From Candidatus Thalassarchaeaceae archaeon (lineage in GTDB: Archaea; Thermoplasmatota; Poseidoniia; Poseidoniales; Thalassarchaeaceae), in NCBI GenBank assembly GCA_030748775.1, contig JASMLH010000001.1, positions 1 through 64,000 on the forward strand: 64,000 nt of DNA. The letters run 5' to 3'. The stretch's first letter is position 1. Every line of letters starts with the position of its first letter. The notes under the pieces were generated by a model. The model ran no database searches. It worked only from the letters and a program-made list of their open reading frames with translations, and had not been told where the DNA came from. Shown here in pieces: positions 16,524-25,792 of the stretch. Made by a program: the position numbers and the translations under genes.

Positions 16524-18953
16524 GTGGTTTTTTTGTCTGCGCTACTCACAAAAAGACTCGCTAGGAGCCTCTGGAAAACGAAGCTCAGACTGACGGCAGT
16601 AGTCCTGATGGTGACAGTGGGCGTCTTCGCAGGAATTTCTTTCGGCACTTATGCCAACTCAACTCAATCGATGTACGCGGATATTTACGAGGATGACGAA
16701 GACGGAGTCAATCTCCCGGATATTTGGGCTGAGAACACGGTCGGCTTCTGGGAGGGAGAAGACGCCGAATCACTCTGTCAGGAGATTTCCGAAGAATGGC
16801 CATCTGAATCAGTCCCAATGAGCTACTGTGAGCCTAGGGTCAGGGTCAGTGGACTAATGTTCGAGTCCGAATCAATAATTCCTGCAATCTGGTATGGCAT
16901 AGACGAGGGAGTGGTTGACAGGGTTTGGATGCCAGAGGATGACTGCTGTCCTGGAAGGCTCGCCATACAGGAGGACGAGATAGTCCTAGATGGGCATGCA
17001 GTTGAAGGATTGGGAATAAGTGTCGGCGACAATGTAACCATTGGGGCAGGGCAGGGCAGACTGGACTACCAAGTGGTGGGAATAGGGTACTACTCGTCCC
17101 TCCTATACTTCGCTTTAGATGGGTCCATTGTCCCTGCAGAGTCAGGAACATTGGCCTCGGGATATATGTCTGAATCGGGGATGTCCAGACTCACTAATCT
17201 GTCCCTGGGGAGTGCTAACCTCCTCCTGATAGACGTTGAAGGTACTCCTGGGTACGACCTTCAGGACACAGATCAGAACGAGGGAGAGGCCCTCAACGTC
17301 ATTATTGAATCAGTAAACTCAGTCTTGGAGTCGTCTTCTGAATCCCCAGTAATAACCTACGACCGATCCGGCGTTCAATCGGTAGAATTCCTGCGTCAGG
17401 ACGCCAAAGGGGCTGCTGACACGTTCCCATACATCACCGGGATGCTAGCCATGGTTGCTGGGATCACTATCTTCCTCAGCCTGCAGAGGCTCATACAGTC
17501 TCAGTCTAGGGAAATAGCAATTCTCAGAACTCTGGGGATACCTAGGTCGGCAATCATTCCCGGATTCATGGCGGCCCCCCTCGTCATGGGATTAATCGGA
17601 TCTGCTTTGGGAATACTCCTCGGGGCCTTTTACGGTGGACCAGCCATGGTATCAGTTTACGAGTCTGTTATCGGAATTCCTGCCATAGGATTCTACACAG
17701 AAACCTCACTGATTTTCGAGATTTTCGCGATTACAATGCTCGTTGTCATGGTCTCCGGCATCAGGCCGGCATTGCAGGCCTCGAGTACGCAGCCATTGGA
17801 GGTTCTTAGGGGCGAAAACGAAATCAGGCTGTCATCGAGATGGGTCCAGGTAGCAACATCCAGGCTACCCTCAACAATGGGCCTGACGGTCAGGTCAAGC
17901 ATAAGGAAGCCAGCCCGCATGCTCCTGACTTTCCTAGCAGTCGGACTCTCGATGCTAATCTTCGGAACCATGACCATGATGATGGACTCCATGGACGATA
18001 TTTTCGGGAATGATGGCATCAACTGGGATGCCCAGGTCAACGTCTTACCAGGAGGGGAGGGACCCGTCATCGAATGGGCCAATGAGGCGGGGGCAGATTA
18101 CGAACAACTCCTAGTTTTCCCAGGGAGTGCCGAGGGGGACGGAAGAATATTCTCGGCATACGGTTTGGACGAATTCTCCACCTCACGTGAGTCCATGATA
18201 ACGTTGGAAATAATGGAAGGATCGATACCGGAGAAGGACAGAGATATTCCACAGGTTTTGGTCGATGAGGGGACCATGAAATTCCTGGGATGGGAGGTAG
18301 GGGAGACGCACACACTAGTCTTCGGCACCAAGTCCTCCGATGTTGAAATTTCAGGGACCACCTTTGAAATGGCCAGAACGGTGTACTTCCACCGCAACGA
18401 CCTCTCGCAGATAACGGGCATCGAAGCGACCTCGATCCTCCTCTCACTCCCGGAGCAGGTCGAAGTAGATGGCCACTTGGCGGACCTGTCGGTGGGAATC
18501 ACCGAGAAGCAGGACCTCATCGACTCCTTCGACGCTCTCAAGGAGTTCCAGCAGGGATTCTTCAACGCTATCATGGCACTGGGGATCCTCATAGCGATCG
18601 CCGTACTGTTCAACACGCTTCTGATGAACCTCTCCGAGAGGGATACAGAGTTGGCCACGCTGAGGGTACTGGGAGCTCCTATCTCCAAGATCAGGATGAT
18701 GATGCTGGGAGAGAACATAGCAATAGGGCTGATCGGCGGAATCCTAGCAGTGTTCTTCACCGTCCTAATGGCCCAGTCATTCATCGCCTCACTGGTAAAC
18801 TGGTCGTTTTACTTCACTCTTCAGCCCCAAGCCTCAGCGATATTCGAACTAGTGGGGGTTGTGGTTGTAATCTCCGTCCTCTGCACGCCCTACGGATCTT
18901 GGAGGGTCAGTAGGATGAATCTAGTGGAGAAGGTAAAGGACCTATCTCAGTAG
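16524..18953 (+). CDS. ABC transporter permease, FtsX/MacB type
   Basis: About 809 residues from GTG 16524; TTG 16512 (overlapping the ATPase stop) and TTG 16533 are alternatives. An N-terminal helix is followed by a periplasm-side MacB-like domain, a first FtsX helix set (about residues 300-415), a second extracytoplasmic domain, and a final FtsX set (about 690-805). This eight-helix duplicated layout resembles lipoprotein or lipid exporters. The substrate cannot be read from sequence; its partner is the ATPase just upstream. Confidence 0.9.
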   Translation: MVFLSALLTKRLARSLWKTKLRLTAVVLMVTVGVFAGISFGTYANSTQSMYADIYEDDEDGVNLPDIWAENTVGFWEGEDAESLCQEISEEWPSESVPMSYCEPRVRVSGLMFESESIIPAIWYGIDEGVVDRVWMPEDDCCPGRLAIQEDEIVLDGHAVEGLGISVGDNVTIGAGQGRLDYQVVGIGYYSSLLYFALDGSIVPAESGTLASGYMSESGMSRLTNLSLGSANLLLIDVEGTPGYDLQDTDQNEGEALNVIIESVNSVLESSSESPVITYDRSGVQSVEFLRQDAKGAADTFPYITGMLAMVAGITIFLSLQRLIQSQSREIAILRTLGIPRSAIIPGFMAAPLVMGLIGSALGILLGAFYGGPAMVSVYESVIGIPAIGFYTETSLIFEIFAITMLVVMVSGIRPALQASSTQPLEVLRGENEIRLSSRWVQVATSRLPSTMGLTVRSSIRKPARMLLTFLAVGLSMLIFGTMTMMMDSMDDIFGNDGINWDAQVNVLPGGEGPVIEWANEAGADYEQLLVFPGSAEGDGRIFSAYGLDEFSTSRESMITLEIMEGSIPEKDRDIPQVLVDEGTMKFLGWEVGETHTLVFGTKSSDVEISGTTFEMARTVYFHRNDLSQITGIEATSILLSLPEQVEVDGHLADLSVGITEKQDLIDSFDALKEFQQGFFNAIMALGILIAIAVLFNTLLMNLSERDTELATLRVLGAPISKIRMMMLGENIAIGLIGGILAVFFTVLMAQSFIASLVNWSFYFTLQPQASAIFELVGVVVVISVLCTPYGSWRVSRMNLVEKVKDLSQ

Positions 18954-18961
18954 GACTTGGC

Positions 18962-19744
18962 ATGCGTGTCGTCACATGGAACCTGAATGGCATCAGGGCG
19001 GCACACAGGAAGGGACTCGATGACTTCATTGAGAGGATCGATGCTGACATCATGCTATTCCAAGAAGTAAGGGCACTTCCTGAGCAGATGCCTAAGGAAT
19101 GGTCAGAGCCAGAGGGATATGAGGTAATATGGCACCCAGCAGAGAAGAAGGGTTACTCGGGGGTTATGTCATGCTCTCGAGTCGGGATGGACGAGATAGA
19201 GAGAGGGATTGACACCGATCTCGATGAGACTAGGGACCCAGAAGGCCGAGTGCTTGTAACAAAACATGGCAATCTGAGTTGCATCAACATGTATTTGCCA
19301 AATGGCTCGGCTAGACAAGAGCGTCAGGACTACAAGGATCAGTGGCTGGAAGACATGCTTCTTTGGAGTCAAAAATTCCTCGATTCGGATGAACCCGCCC
19401 TGCTCTGTGGGGACTTGAATATTGCACATACGGAGGATGACATCTGGGATCCGGTAGGAAACAAGAGAACTTCCGGCTTCCTTGAACATGAGAGGGAATG
19501 GTTCGACAGGCTTCTTTCTGCGGGATGGAATGATCTGCTTAGGATCCATGTCGGCCCAATCAAGGGTCCATATTCATGGTGGTCCAACTTCCGGCGGGCA
19601 AGGGAGAGAGACAGGGGATGGAGAATCGACTATATTTTGGCCAATTCAGCAGCTAGGCCACTCATGCAATCAACAGAGGTGATGCGTGAGGGGGGGCTTG
19701 TTGTTTCGGACCATGCTCCTGTGATTGTTGACTTGGACCTTTGA
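18962..19744 (+). CDS. xthA: Exodeoxyribonuclease III / AP endonuclease
   Basis: 260 residues of the EEP phosphatase-nuclease fold. Motifs: VVTWNLNGIRAA (metal-binding Asn), FQEVRA (metal Glu), CGDLNIAH (catalytic Asp, Asn), WWSNF, RIDYILA and the final SDHAPV with the catalytic Asp-His pair. It cleaves abasic sites in base-excision repair. It starts 8 nt after the FtsX gene and precedes the shikimate genes on the same strand. Confidence 0.95.
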   Translation: MRVVTWNLNGIRAAHRKGLDDFIERIDADIMLFQEVRALPEQMPKEWSEPEGYEVIWHPAEKKGYSGVMSCSRVGMDEIERGIDTDLDETRDPEGRVLVTKHGNLSCINMYLPNGSARQERQDYKDQWLEDMLLWSQKFLDSDEPALLCGDLNIAHTEDDIWDPVGNKRTSGFLEHEREWFDRLLSAGWNDLLRIHVGPIKGPYSWWSNFRRARERDRGWRIDYILANSAARPLMQSTEVMREGGLVVSDHAPVIVDLDL

Positions 19745-19765
19745 TTCGCTCCCTACGGGAGCGAA
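19745..19765. other. Perfect 9-bp hairpin directly after the xthA stop
   Basis: TTCGCTCCC-TAC-GGGAGCGAA begins at the base after the TGA of xthA and lies 37 nt before the ADH synthase ATG. No U-run follows, so a classical intrinsic terminator is not obvious. It could mark an mRNA processing or termination site, or an operator for the shikimate operon. Confidence 0.5.
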
Positions 19766-19802
19766 ATTAGCCCTGAAACGAGTAAACGCGACCTTTCAAG
19801 TG

Positions 19803-20621
19803 ATGAAGCACTGGCGAGTATGCATGGCCGATGTCCTAGCAGGGCGAATCGAAGCAATTCTTCCTGGTGGAAGAGGAGTGTGGATCCCAATGGACCATGG
19901 TGCTTCCGGGTTCCCAGAAGCAGGACTTGAGGATTCTGACTCGGCAGTAGATTATGCGATCGAGGGAGGTGCCGATGCAATAGTTCTGCATAAGGGGGCT
20001 GTCTCTCACCACTCAAAGAGAACCGGCTGGGGGAGATTTGTGTGTCATCTCTCAGCATCGACAGTTCATGGTGGGAACCAGTCACAAGACAAGGTGATAG
20101 TGGGTAATGCTTCGGAGAGTATTTCTCGTGGAGCAATAGGAGTTTCTGCCCAAGTAAACATCGGTGAAGATTCCGAACCAATGATGATCGAGAGGTTTGG
20201 GGCAATTTCTTCTGATGCTTTCAAGCACGAATTGCCGATACTCGGAATGTTCTATCCACGGGGCCCAAATTTGTCCTTGGATCCTTCCGACCCAACTAAG
20301 GGAGTAGCTCATGCAGCTCGATTGGCGTGGGAACTTGGTTGCAACGTGGTCAAGGTTCCTTGGACTGGCTCGGTTGAGTCATTCAGACTCGTGACCTCAT
20401 GTGTCCCCATCCCAGTGTTGATTTCCGGCGGTCCAGGAGGGGATGCAGGATTCTCGGATACATTGGAAGCCGTCGAGAAATCAATTATCGCCGGGGGCTC
20501 GGGGGTCTGCATAGGAAGGAAGGTTTTCGGTGCCGACGATCCGGTTTCCCACATCAGAGCCCTCAGGGCCATTGTCCATGATGAGGCAACTGCGTCAGAG
20601 GCCGCTAGACACTTGGGGTGA
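19803..20621 (+). CDS. aroA': 2-amino-3,7-dideoxy-D-threo-hept-6-ulosonate (ADH) synthase
   Basis: 272 residues of the DhnA/FbaB aldolase family. Asp31 in IPMDHG and Lys184 in NVVKVPWTG (Schiff base) are at nearly the same residue numbers as in the methanogen enzyme, which supports ATG 19803 over the longer frame and over ATG 19824. A phosphate-binding region is seen in ISGGPGGDAG and GGSGVCIGR. It makes ADH, first precursor of the archaeal shikimate route that bypasses DAHP. It is followed immediately by dehydroquinate synthase II, shikimate kinase and chorismate synthase, a pathway operon. Confidence 0.92.
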   Translation: MKHWRVCMADVLAGRIEAILPGGRGVWIPMDHGASGFPEAGLEDSDSAVDYAIEGGADAIVLHKGAVSHHSKRTGWGRFVCHLSASTVHGGNQSQDKVIVGNASESISRGAIGVSAQVNIGEDSEPMMIERFGAISSDAFKHELPILGMFYPRGPNLSLDPSDPTKGVAHAARLAWELGCNVVKVPWTGSVESFRLVTSCVPIPVLISGGPGGDAGFSDTLEAVEKSIIAGGSGVCIGRKVFGADDPVSHIRALRAIVHDEATASEAARHLG

Positions 20622-20624
20622 ATT

Positions 20625-21560
20625 ATGGAGATTTGGCTAAACTCTGCGGACGGAGTGACTTCCAGCTCCGAGGGCATCGATAGGGTCTGGTCTGGGAGCG
20701 CCACGGATGTTTCTGAGGTTGTCATCGAAGATGATAGCAGCCAGAATGATGCTCTTTCTCTGATTGGGATGGTCCCATGGCTGTTGGTAAGATGCTCTGA
20801 CTGGACCATGATTCCATTGGAGAACCTAGTGGCCACATCAAGAGGCTCCGGAACTAGAATCGCTGCCGCTGTGAACCAGGAAATCGATCTTAACGGGGCT
20901 GTTTTCGCACTGGATCATGGAGTGGATGCAATTCTTGTTGAATTTGATTTACTCGAAGCCGCGATTCTAGCAGCTAGTGAAAAGGCCCCTGTGGAGTATA
21001 CGGAAAATGAGCAAAAATCCAGGGTACAATCAGCAAAGATAACCTCAATCGAAAGTGGGGGTGTGGGCGAGAGAGTCTGCATCGATCTTACTGTCCGGCT
21101 TCAAGAGGGACAGGGAATCGCTACTGGATCAGTTTCCCAATTGCTATGCATTGTTCATGGGGAGACGCTTTCTAACGAATTCGTCCCTCCAAGGCCATTC
21201 AGAGTGAATGCGGGGGCCATTCACTCATACGCACTAATGGCCGATGGGAAGACAAAGTACCTTAGCGAGTTGAATTCTGGGGATGAGATCGCTGTGCTGT
21301 CGAGTGAGGGCATCGTCGGAAAGGCAGCAATAGGACGTCTGAAGATTGAGAAAAGGCCTCTAATGATTATTAGATTCGAAGTTGGCGAAGTCAAGTCCCA
21401 GATTATCGCTCAGCAAGCTGAAACTGTTCGCCTAATTGCCCCCGATGGGGGGGTATTGCCAATCACTTCCGCTGCTTTGGGAGACAACATTGCTGTGTTT
21501 TCAGATAATCGAGTTAGGCACATCGGGCAACCTCTCGAGGGGAGGGTGAATGAGAGATGA
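20625..21560 (+). CDS. aroB': 3-dehydroquinate synthase II
   Basis: 311 residues, COG1465 family. Diagnostic C-terminal blocks: PPRPFRVNAGAIHSYAL, KTKYLSELNSGDE and RLKIEKRPLMIIRFE. The N-terminal half has the LVRCSDWTMIPLENL region. It converts ADH to dehydroquinate with NAD in the archaeal aromatic pathway. ATG 20625 follows the ADH synthase stop by 3 nt, and its stop overlaps shikimate kinase by ATGA. Confidence 0.95.
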   Translation: MEIWLNSADGVTSSSEGIDRVWSGSATDVSEVVIEDDSSQNDALSLIGMVPWLLVRCSDWTMIPLENLVATSRGSGTRIAAAVNQEIDLNGAVFALDHGVDAILVEFDLLEAAILAASEKAPVEYTENEQKSRVQSAKITSIESGGVGERVCIDLTVRLQEGQGIATGSVSQLLCIVHGETLSNEFVPPRPFRVNAGAIHSYALMADGKTKYLSELNSGDEIAVLSSEGIVGKAAIGRLKIEKRPLMIIRFEVGEVKSQIIAQQAETVRLIAPDGGVLPITSAALGDNIAVFSDNRVRHIGQPLEGRVNER

Positions 21561-22417
21561 ATGTCCTAGGCTCGGGAAGTGCAAACGGAGGAATCTCTTT
21601 GCTTCACGCCTTTGGGCTCGGTAGGGGATCCTCCGTTGGAATCGAACTCTCCACAAGGGTATCAATTGTTGAGGGCCCAAATAGGGAGGTAGTGGGAGAC
21701 TATCATCGACTACTTGACGCAGTGATTTCCACTTGGAATTCAGAGGGACTACCCAATCACGGCATGTTCTACTGGAAGGTCGAGAGCAACGTCCCTATTG
21801 GACAGGGACTAAAGTCGAGTTCGGCATTAGCCTGTGCAGCACTTAGAGCTCTGGACTCAATCTCTTGGACTGGCCTCTCTGTTGAAGAGATTGCAGACCT
21901 TGCCGTAACATCTCAGAAGCTAGCAAAATGCACAATTACCGGAAGTTTGGATGACGCATGGTCGTCGCTTAGCTGTGGTTGGAAGTTGGTAGACCCAGAA
22001 TTGCCAGCATCACAATCTGTATTGCTCGAAGGAGAAATGGATCCGGGTCTGGAAGTGCTAATCGGACTCCGGGGAATTCGATCCTCGACAGTCTCGAGAG
22101 AGAAGTTTTCGGAGAACTCACATCTCTTCGAGAGGTCATTGGCATCGATAGTGAACGGGGCTCCTCTGGAAGCACTATCCGCAAACGGATTGGCAGTCGC
22201 AGCCTCGACCGAAGACTTCGATGCGCTGAGAATTTGCAATCATTCAATCGCCCATGGAGCAATCGCCTCAGGAATGAGCGGCTCAGGTCCAGCAATAGCA
22301 GTGATTTGCTACGAAAGCGACAAGGAGACGATTATCGCAAATCTTTCAGATTTCGGGATGGATGTCATCAGCACCAGATTCTCAACCACCGAGTCAGTTG
22401 TCGAGGAGGTTCATTGA
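21557..22417 (+). CDS. aroK: Shikimate kinase, archaeal GHMP type
   Basis: 286 residues. The GHMP motif PIGQGLKSSSALACAALRAL (about residues 80-100) is the ATP-binding loop, and GMSGSGPAIAVIC near residue 240 is motif 3. It phosphorylates shikimate and is unrelated in fold to bacterial AroK. It overlaps aroB' (ATGA) and aroC (TGATG). Confidence 0.95.
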   Translation: MNVLGSGSANGGISLLHAFGLGRGSSVGIELSTRVSIVEGPNREVVGDYHRLLDAVISTWNSEGLPNHGMFYWKVESNVPIGQGLKSSSALACAALRALDSISWTGLSVEEIADLAVTSQKLAKCTITGSLDDAWSSLSCGWKLVDPELPASQSVLLEGEMDPGLEVLIGLRGIRSSTVSREKFSENSHLFERSLASIVNGAPLEALSANGLAVAASTEDFDALRICNHSIAHGAIASGMSGSGPAIAVICYESDKETIIANLSDFGMDVISTRFSTTESVVEEVH

Positions 22418-23523
22418 TGGGAATGGGATTGGGAGACTCCCTCAGGGTTACCCTATTCGGAGAGAGTCATGGCCAGTGTGTAGGGGCACTAGTAGAAGGA
22501 ATTCCCCCCGGAACGCCCATTGATAGCGACTCATTAGCAAGGGATCTTTCAATGAGGAAACCGGGTAGGAAGGGCTTGTCATCACGTTCAGAGCTAGATA
22601 ACTGCGAGATAGTTTCTGGCATTCACGAAGGGAAGGCAACCGGTTGGCCGGTACTGATGCTTGCTAGAAATGAAGACGCCAAATCATCAGATTATGGATT
22701 CCTTCCCGAGCACCCAAGACCAGGTCATGCCGATATGGTTGAGGCTATCAGAAACGAAGGCCATAATGATCCAAGAGGCGGCGGTTCACAGTCTGCTAGG
22801 CTGACTTTGGGAATTGTAGCCGCAGGAAGCCAAGCCCGCTCCCTACTAGATGGAGCCGAATGGTCGTGTAAGGCGCATCTTCACAGCATTGGTGGCATCT
22901 ATTCACGCCCATTGTTCGAATTGGATATGACAACTGAATATGTGGAGGGGACCGACATGGCCCGATTGAACTGTCTTGACCCGGATGCTGTAGGCCCCAT
23001 GTCCGAATTGATTGAGTCAGTTAGGATGGATCGTGATACCATAGGGTCATCTGTCGAATTGATAATTGACGGTCTTCCAATAGGAGTTGGAGAGCCCTGG
23101 TTTGACGGAATAGAACCATCTCTTGCTAGGGGCTTGATGGCAATCCCCGGTGCAAGGGCCGTTGAGTTCTCTCATGGAACCGAGTCTTCACGAATGAGGG
23201 GTTCAGAGCATAACGACATGTGGTTACCCGGAGGTGACACCCCCACACTCGAGGGTTCCGATTCCGGAAGGGCCGATGGTTCCTTGGGCGGCCGTTCTAC
23301 TGGAGCCCCAATACGTGTTATCGTTCATTTCAAGCCACCTAGCAGCCTTCCTAGGGAGCAGTTCACACTACACCTGCCAAGCAACCAAGTAAGATCGCTG
23401 AAGGTCGGAGGAAGGCATGACCCGGTCATCGGACCTCGCGCTGCTCCCGTTGTAGAGGCAGTCGCCATTCTCGTTATTTGCGACCTAGGAATGATGGGTG
23501 GATTCTTGGGGAATCATGACTGA
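22417..23523 (+). CDS. aroC: Chorismate synthase
   Basis: 368 residues from ATG 22417, with GAGGAGGT 7 nt before; the frame is open further upstream inside aroK but that extension lacks family likeness. Signatures: GDSLRVTLFGESHG, RRx-like MRKPGRKGLSSRSELD, RNEGHNDPRGGGSQSARLT, and the C-terminal GGRSTGAPIRVIVHFKPPSS and RHDPVIGPRAAPVVEAV. It makes chorismate from EPSP using reduced flavin. Last gene of the shikimate operon, converging with a 10-bp overlap on the minus-strand gene at 23514. Confidence 0.96.
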   Translation: MGMGLGDSLRVTLFGESHGQCVGALVEGIPPGTPIDSDSLARDLSMRKPGRKGLSSRSELDNCEIVSGIHEGKATGWPVLMLARNEDAKSSDYGFLPEHPRPGHADMVEAIRNEGHNDPRGGGSQSARLTLGIVAAGSQARSLLDGAEWSCKAHLHSIGGIYSRPLFELDMTTEYVEGTDMARLNCLDPDAVGPMSELIESVRMDRDTIGSSVELIIDGLPIGVGEPWFDGIEPSLARGLMAIPGARAVEFSHGTESSRMRGSEHNDMWLPGGDTPTLEGSDSGRADGSLGGRSTGAPIRVIVHFKPPSSLPREQFTLHLPSNQVRSLKVGGRHDPVIGPRAAPVVEAVAILVICDLGMMGGFLGNHD

Positions 23524-24443
23524 CGCTCTGTATACTGTTGAATCCTTAGGGGCAAATTGATTGCGAACATAGACGCGATGATGATGAACACTAGTATTGT
23601 ACCGAGCGCTACACCATAGACACTGGTCAACTCCACGCTTTCCTTGAGGCGGTTAGCTGCCACGGGATCCAGGATTCCCACGAAAGCAGGTATGATCAGA
23701 TTGATGAAGAGAGTTAGCATTGCCACGAATCCTGCAACAGCAGGAGTCACACTTAGTGCCCGGGTGTACCTGCGAGTAATTGCATTGACGTTCATCACGT
23801 AAACCTCTCCAGTCCTAATCGACGTATCGAGCATCGAGAATCTGATTATTCCACTGGATATCTCGACGTACATTACTAGGAAAACCGCATAAAGAATTAG
23901 CAGAATTTTCTGGATTGTTTCGTCTTCGGGAAGGAAGCTTAGGCCATACTCAACCTTGCTTCCAGCGAACCTAATTGTTACTAGGATTAGGGCCACATAT
24001 GAGGCCAATAAGGCCCGCTGATCCCTCTGGGAGATGCCAAAGAATCCCCCAATCAAGCCAATTAGAATCAGAATCCAGTGAATGGCAAGTCCAATGAAAC
24101 CTATCCCAAGAATGTTCGATAGGGTGAACCACGCAGTTCCAGAAACCGGTGTGAGCATGAATGTTAGGAATATGAGAACGAGAAGTGATGCAGATGACCA
24201 GATCTGTAGGGAAACAACCATTCTGTCAGGAGGCAGGAACTTCCTCGTGGTTAGGACCGGGCCACCAAAAATGGTCTCAATCCATCCTGGGATTTCTACC
24301 TCAGGGACTGCATCGTCAGGAATCCCCGTGTCTCTCTTGATTGTACCTGCCGCCTTTACCCTACTAGGAGCAGACGATCTAACGACCTTCCCATCGTATA
24401 GATGGGCAGTGTCCACGGGCCCCTTTGAATTCTCTCCCGCCAT
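23514..24443 (-). CDS. Multi-pass membrane protein of unknown function
   Basis: 309 residues: a hydrophilic N-terminus of about 75 residues, then five or six membrane segments (about 80-105, 110-135, 145-160, 178-200, 232-258, 275-300). No family recognised. It is the last gene after DUF4350, MoxR and DUF58, 9 nt after the DUF58 gene, with GGTGA before its ATG, so it likely belongs to that module. Confidence 0.75.
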   Translation of the reverse strand: MAGENSKGPVDTAHLYDGKVVRSSAPSRVKAAGTIKRDTGIPDDAVPEVEIPGWIETIFGGPVLTTRKFLPPDRMVVSLQIWSSASLLVLIFLTFMLTPVSGTAWFTLSNILGIGFIGLAIHWILILIGLIGGFFGISQRDQRALLASYVALILVTIRFAGSKVEYGLSFLPEDETIQKILLILYAVFLVMYVEISSGIIRFSMLDTSIRTGEVYVMNVNAITRRYTRALSVTPAVAGFVAMLTLFINLIIPAFVGILDPVAANRLKESVELTSVYGVALGTILVFIIIASMFAINLPLRIQQYTERQS

Positions 24444-24452
24444 CTTTTCACC

Positions 24453-25772
24453 TCAGAATCCTCTAGCTCCTGCCAGTGCTGTGAACAGTAGCATGTCAGG
24501 CTCCCAGTCCATCACATAGGCACCCAGGCCCCTAAGCTCAGTCATCAGAATGTCTCTCTCGGTCTTCAGTACCTCGTAACCTGTCCTGTCAATTCTTCTA
24601 GCATCGAACTCGAACTCAAGGCTACTAGGGGAAAGAACGGTGACTTCGAAATTTCTAGCTCTCAGGTCCCTCACTGCGTCAATTATCGTAGGGTCGTCTT
24701 CTAGGGGTGAGAGGATGATAATGGGACTCCCTCTGTGTATGTGTGGCATTATTCTGTTTGTGACGATCTTTAGTGGAGTATTGCCCTTTGCCATGGCTCC
24801 TGCCAGCTTTGTCAGGATGATGTACAACTGCTTCTTGCCAGTGTCCCTGTCTACCGAGACGATTTCATCCCCATACACCACCAAGCCCACTGAGTCTCTT
24901 CGTGAGAGGAAATACTGTGTAAGGCTAGCAGCGGCCCTAGTGCTGTAAACCAGAGAGTTCCGACTAACGGGACCTGTCTCGCTAACTGCTCTGCTATCTA
25001 CTATCAGGATTACGTCACTCACCGCGTCTCTCTCGAATTCGTTAACCATCATCTTCCCGTCTTGTCTGGCGGTAGCCTTCCAGTTTACTTTCTTCATTGG
25101 GTCTCCGGGGATGTATTCCCTCAGGTTGTAGAAATTTGACCCCTCTCCTGGGTTCCTAATGTTCACCGCACCAGTGAAAATCTTTGGAACTCTGCTTTTT
25201 ATCATCGCGTCTTTGATGTCCTCCATTTTGGGAAAGACAAGGAAATCGTCGTAGAGTAGGATTTCTTTTTCGTTGTGGAAAAGGCCCAATTCGTCTTGAA
25301 CTCTGATGCAAACAGGGCCAATAGTGTAGAAGCCCCTCAACGGGGTTTCTATGGTGTAAGAAATCTCGGTTTCCCTCTTTGGTCCAATTTCCATTAGGAC
25401 GTAGTTTGCCCCTTTCTTTATCCTCATCACTTCTGGAACCCTATCACGGAGTTCGAGAACCTTGGCCACTCCGGACCTGTTCTGGATCCTTAGTGTAACA
25501 TCAATTTCCCCATCTTCAAAAACACGCGAAGAAGAAGTTTTGCGCATGGCCACGATGCTCTGCAGTTGGACGCCTTCGTCCATCACGGAATCTTCCATCC
25601 TCTTTCCGGTGGAGGCAACATCCCCATGTGCTGTTCTAAGTGCTGCCCATGTGAGGAAGGATAGCAATACAACCGCTACGGTCACAAGTTGTTGGTTTCT
25701 CAATACTAGGCCTAGCAGGTACATCGCAATAGACAGCGACGCGAACATCGCTGACTTCCGGCTCCAAGCCAT
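24453..25772 (-). CDS. DUF58 domain protein
   Basis: 439 residues: two N-terminal membrane helices, a beta-rich region, the DUF58 core with EYIPGDPMKKVNWKATARQDGKM, then a VWA-like domain (VILIVDSRAVS, where D-x-S is the MIDAS-like part). DUF58 proteins commonly pair with MoxR ATPases in assembly or chaperone-like complexes. It follows moxR by 20 nt on the same strand. Confidence 0.92.
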   Translation of the reverse strand: MAWSRKSAMFASLSIAMYLLGLVLRNQQLVTVAVVLLSFLTWAALRTAHGDVASTGKRMEDSVMDEGVQLQSIVAMRKTSSSRVFEDGEIDVTLRIQNRSGVAKVLELRDRVPEVMRIKKGANYVLMEIGPKRETEISYTIETPLRGFYTIGPVCIRVQDELGLFHNEKEILLYDDFLVFPKMEDIKDAMIKSRVPKIFTGAVNIRNPGEGSNFYNLREYIPGDPMKKVNWKATARQDGKMMVNEFERDAVSDVILIVDSRAVSETGPVSRNSLVYSTRAAASLTQYFLSRRDSVGLVVYGDEIVSVDRDTGKKQLYIILTKLAGAMAKGNTPLKIVTNRIMPHIHRGSPIIILSPLEDDPTIIDAVRDLRARNFEVTVLSPSSLEFEFDARRIDRTGYEVLKTERDILMTELRGLGAYVMDWEPDMLLFTALAGARGF

Positions 25773-25792
25773 TGCTCCCTACCCCGCATTGC

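Noticed and set aside
21979-22416. N-terminal extension of chorismate synthase
   Set aside because: The extension overlaps shikimate kinase in another frame and has no family likeness; a Shine-Dalgarno precedes ATG 22417.
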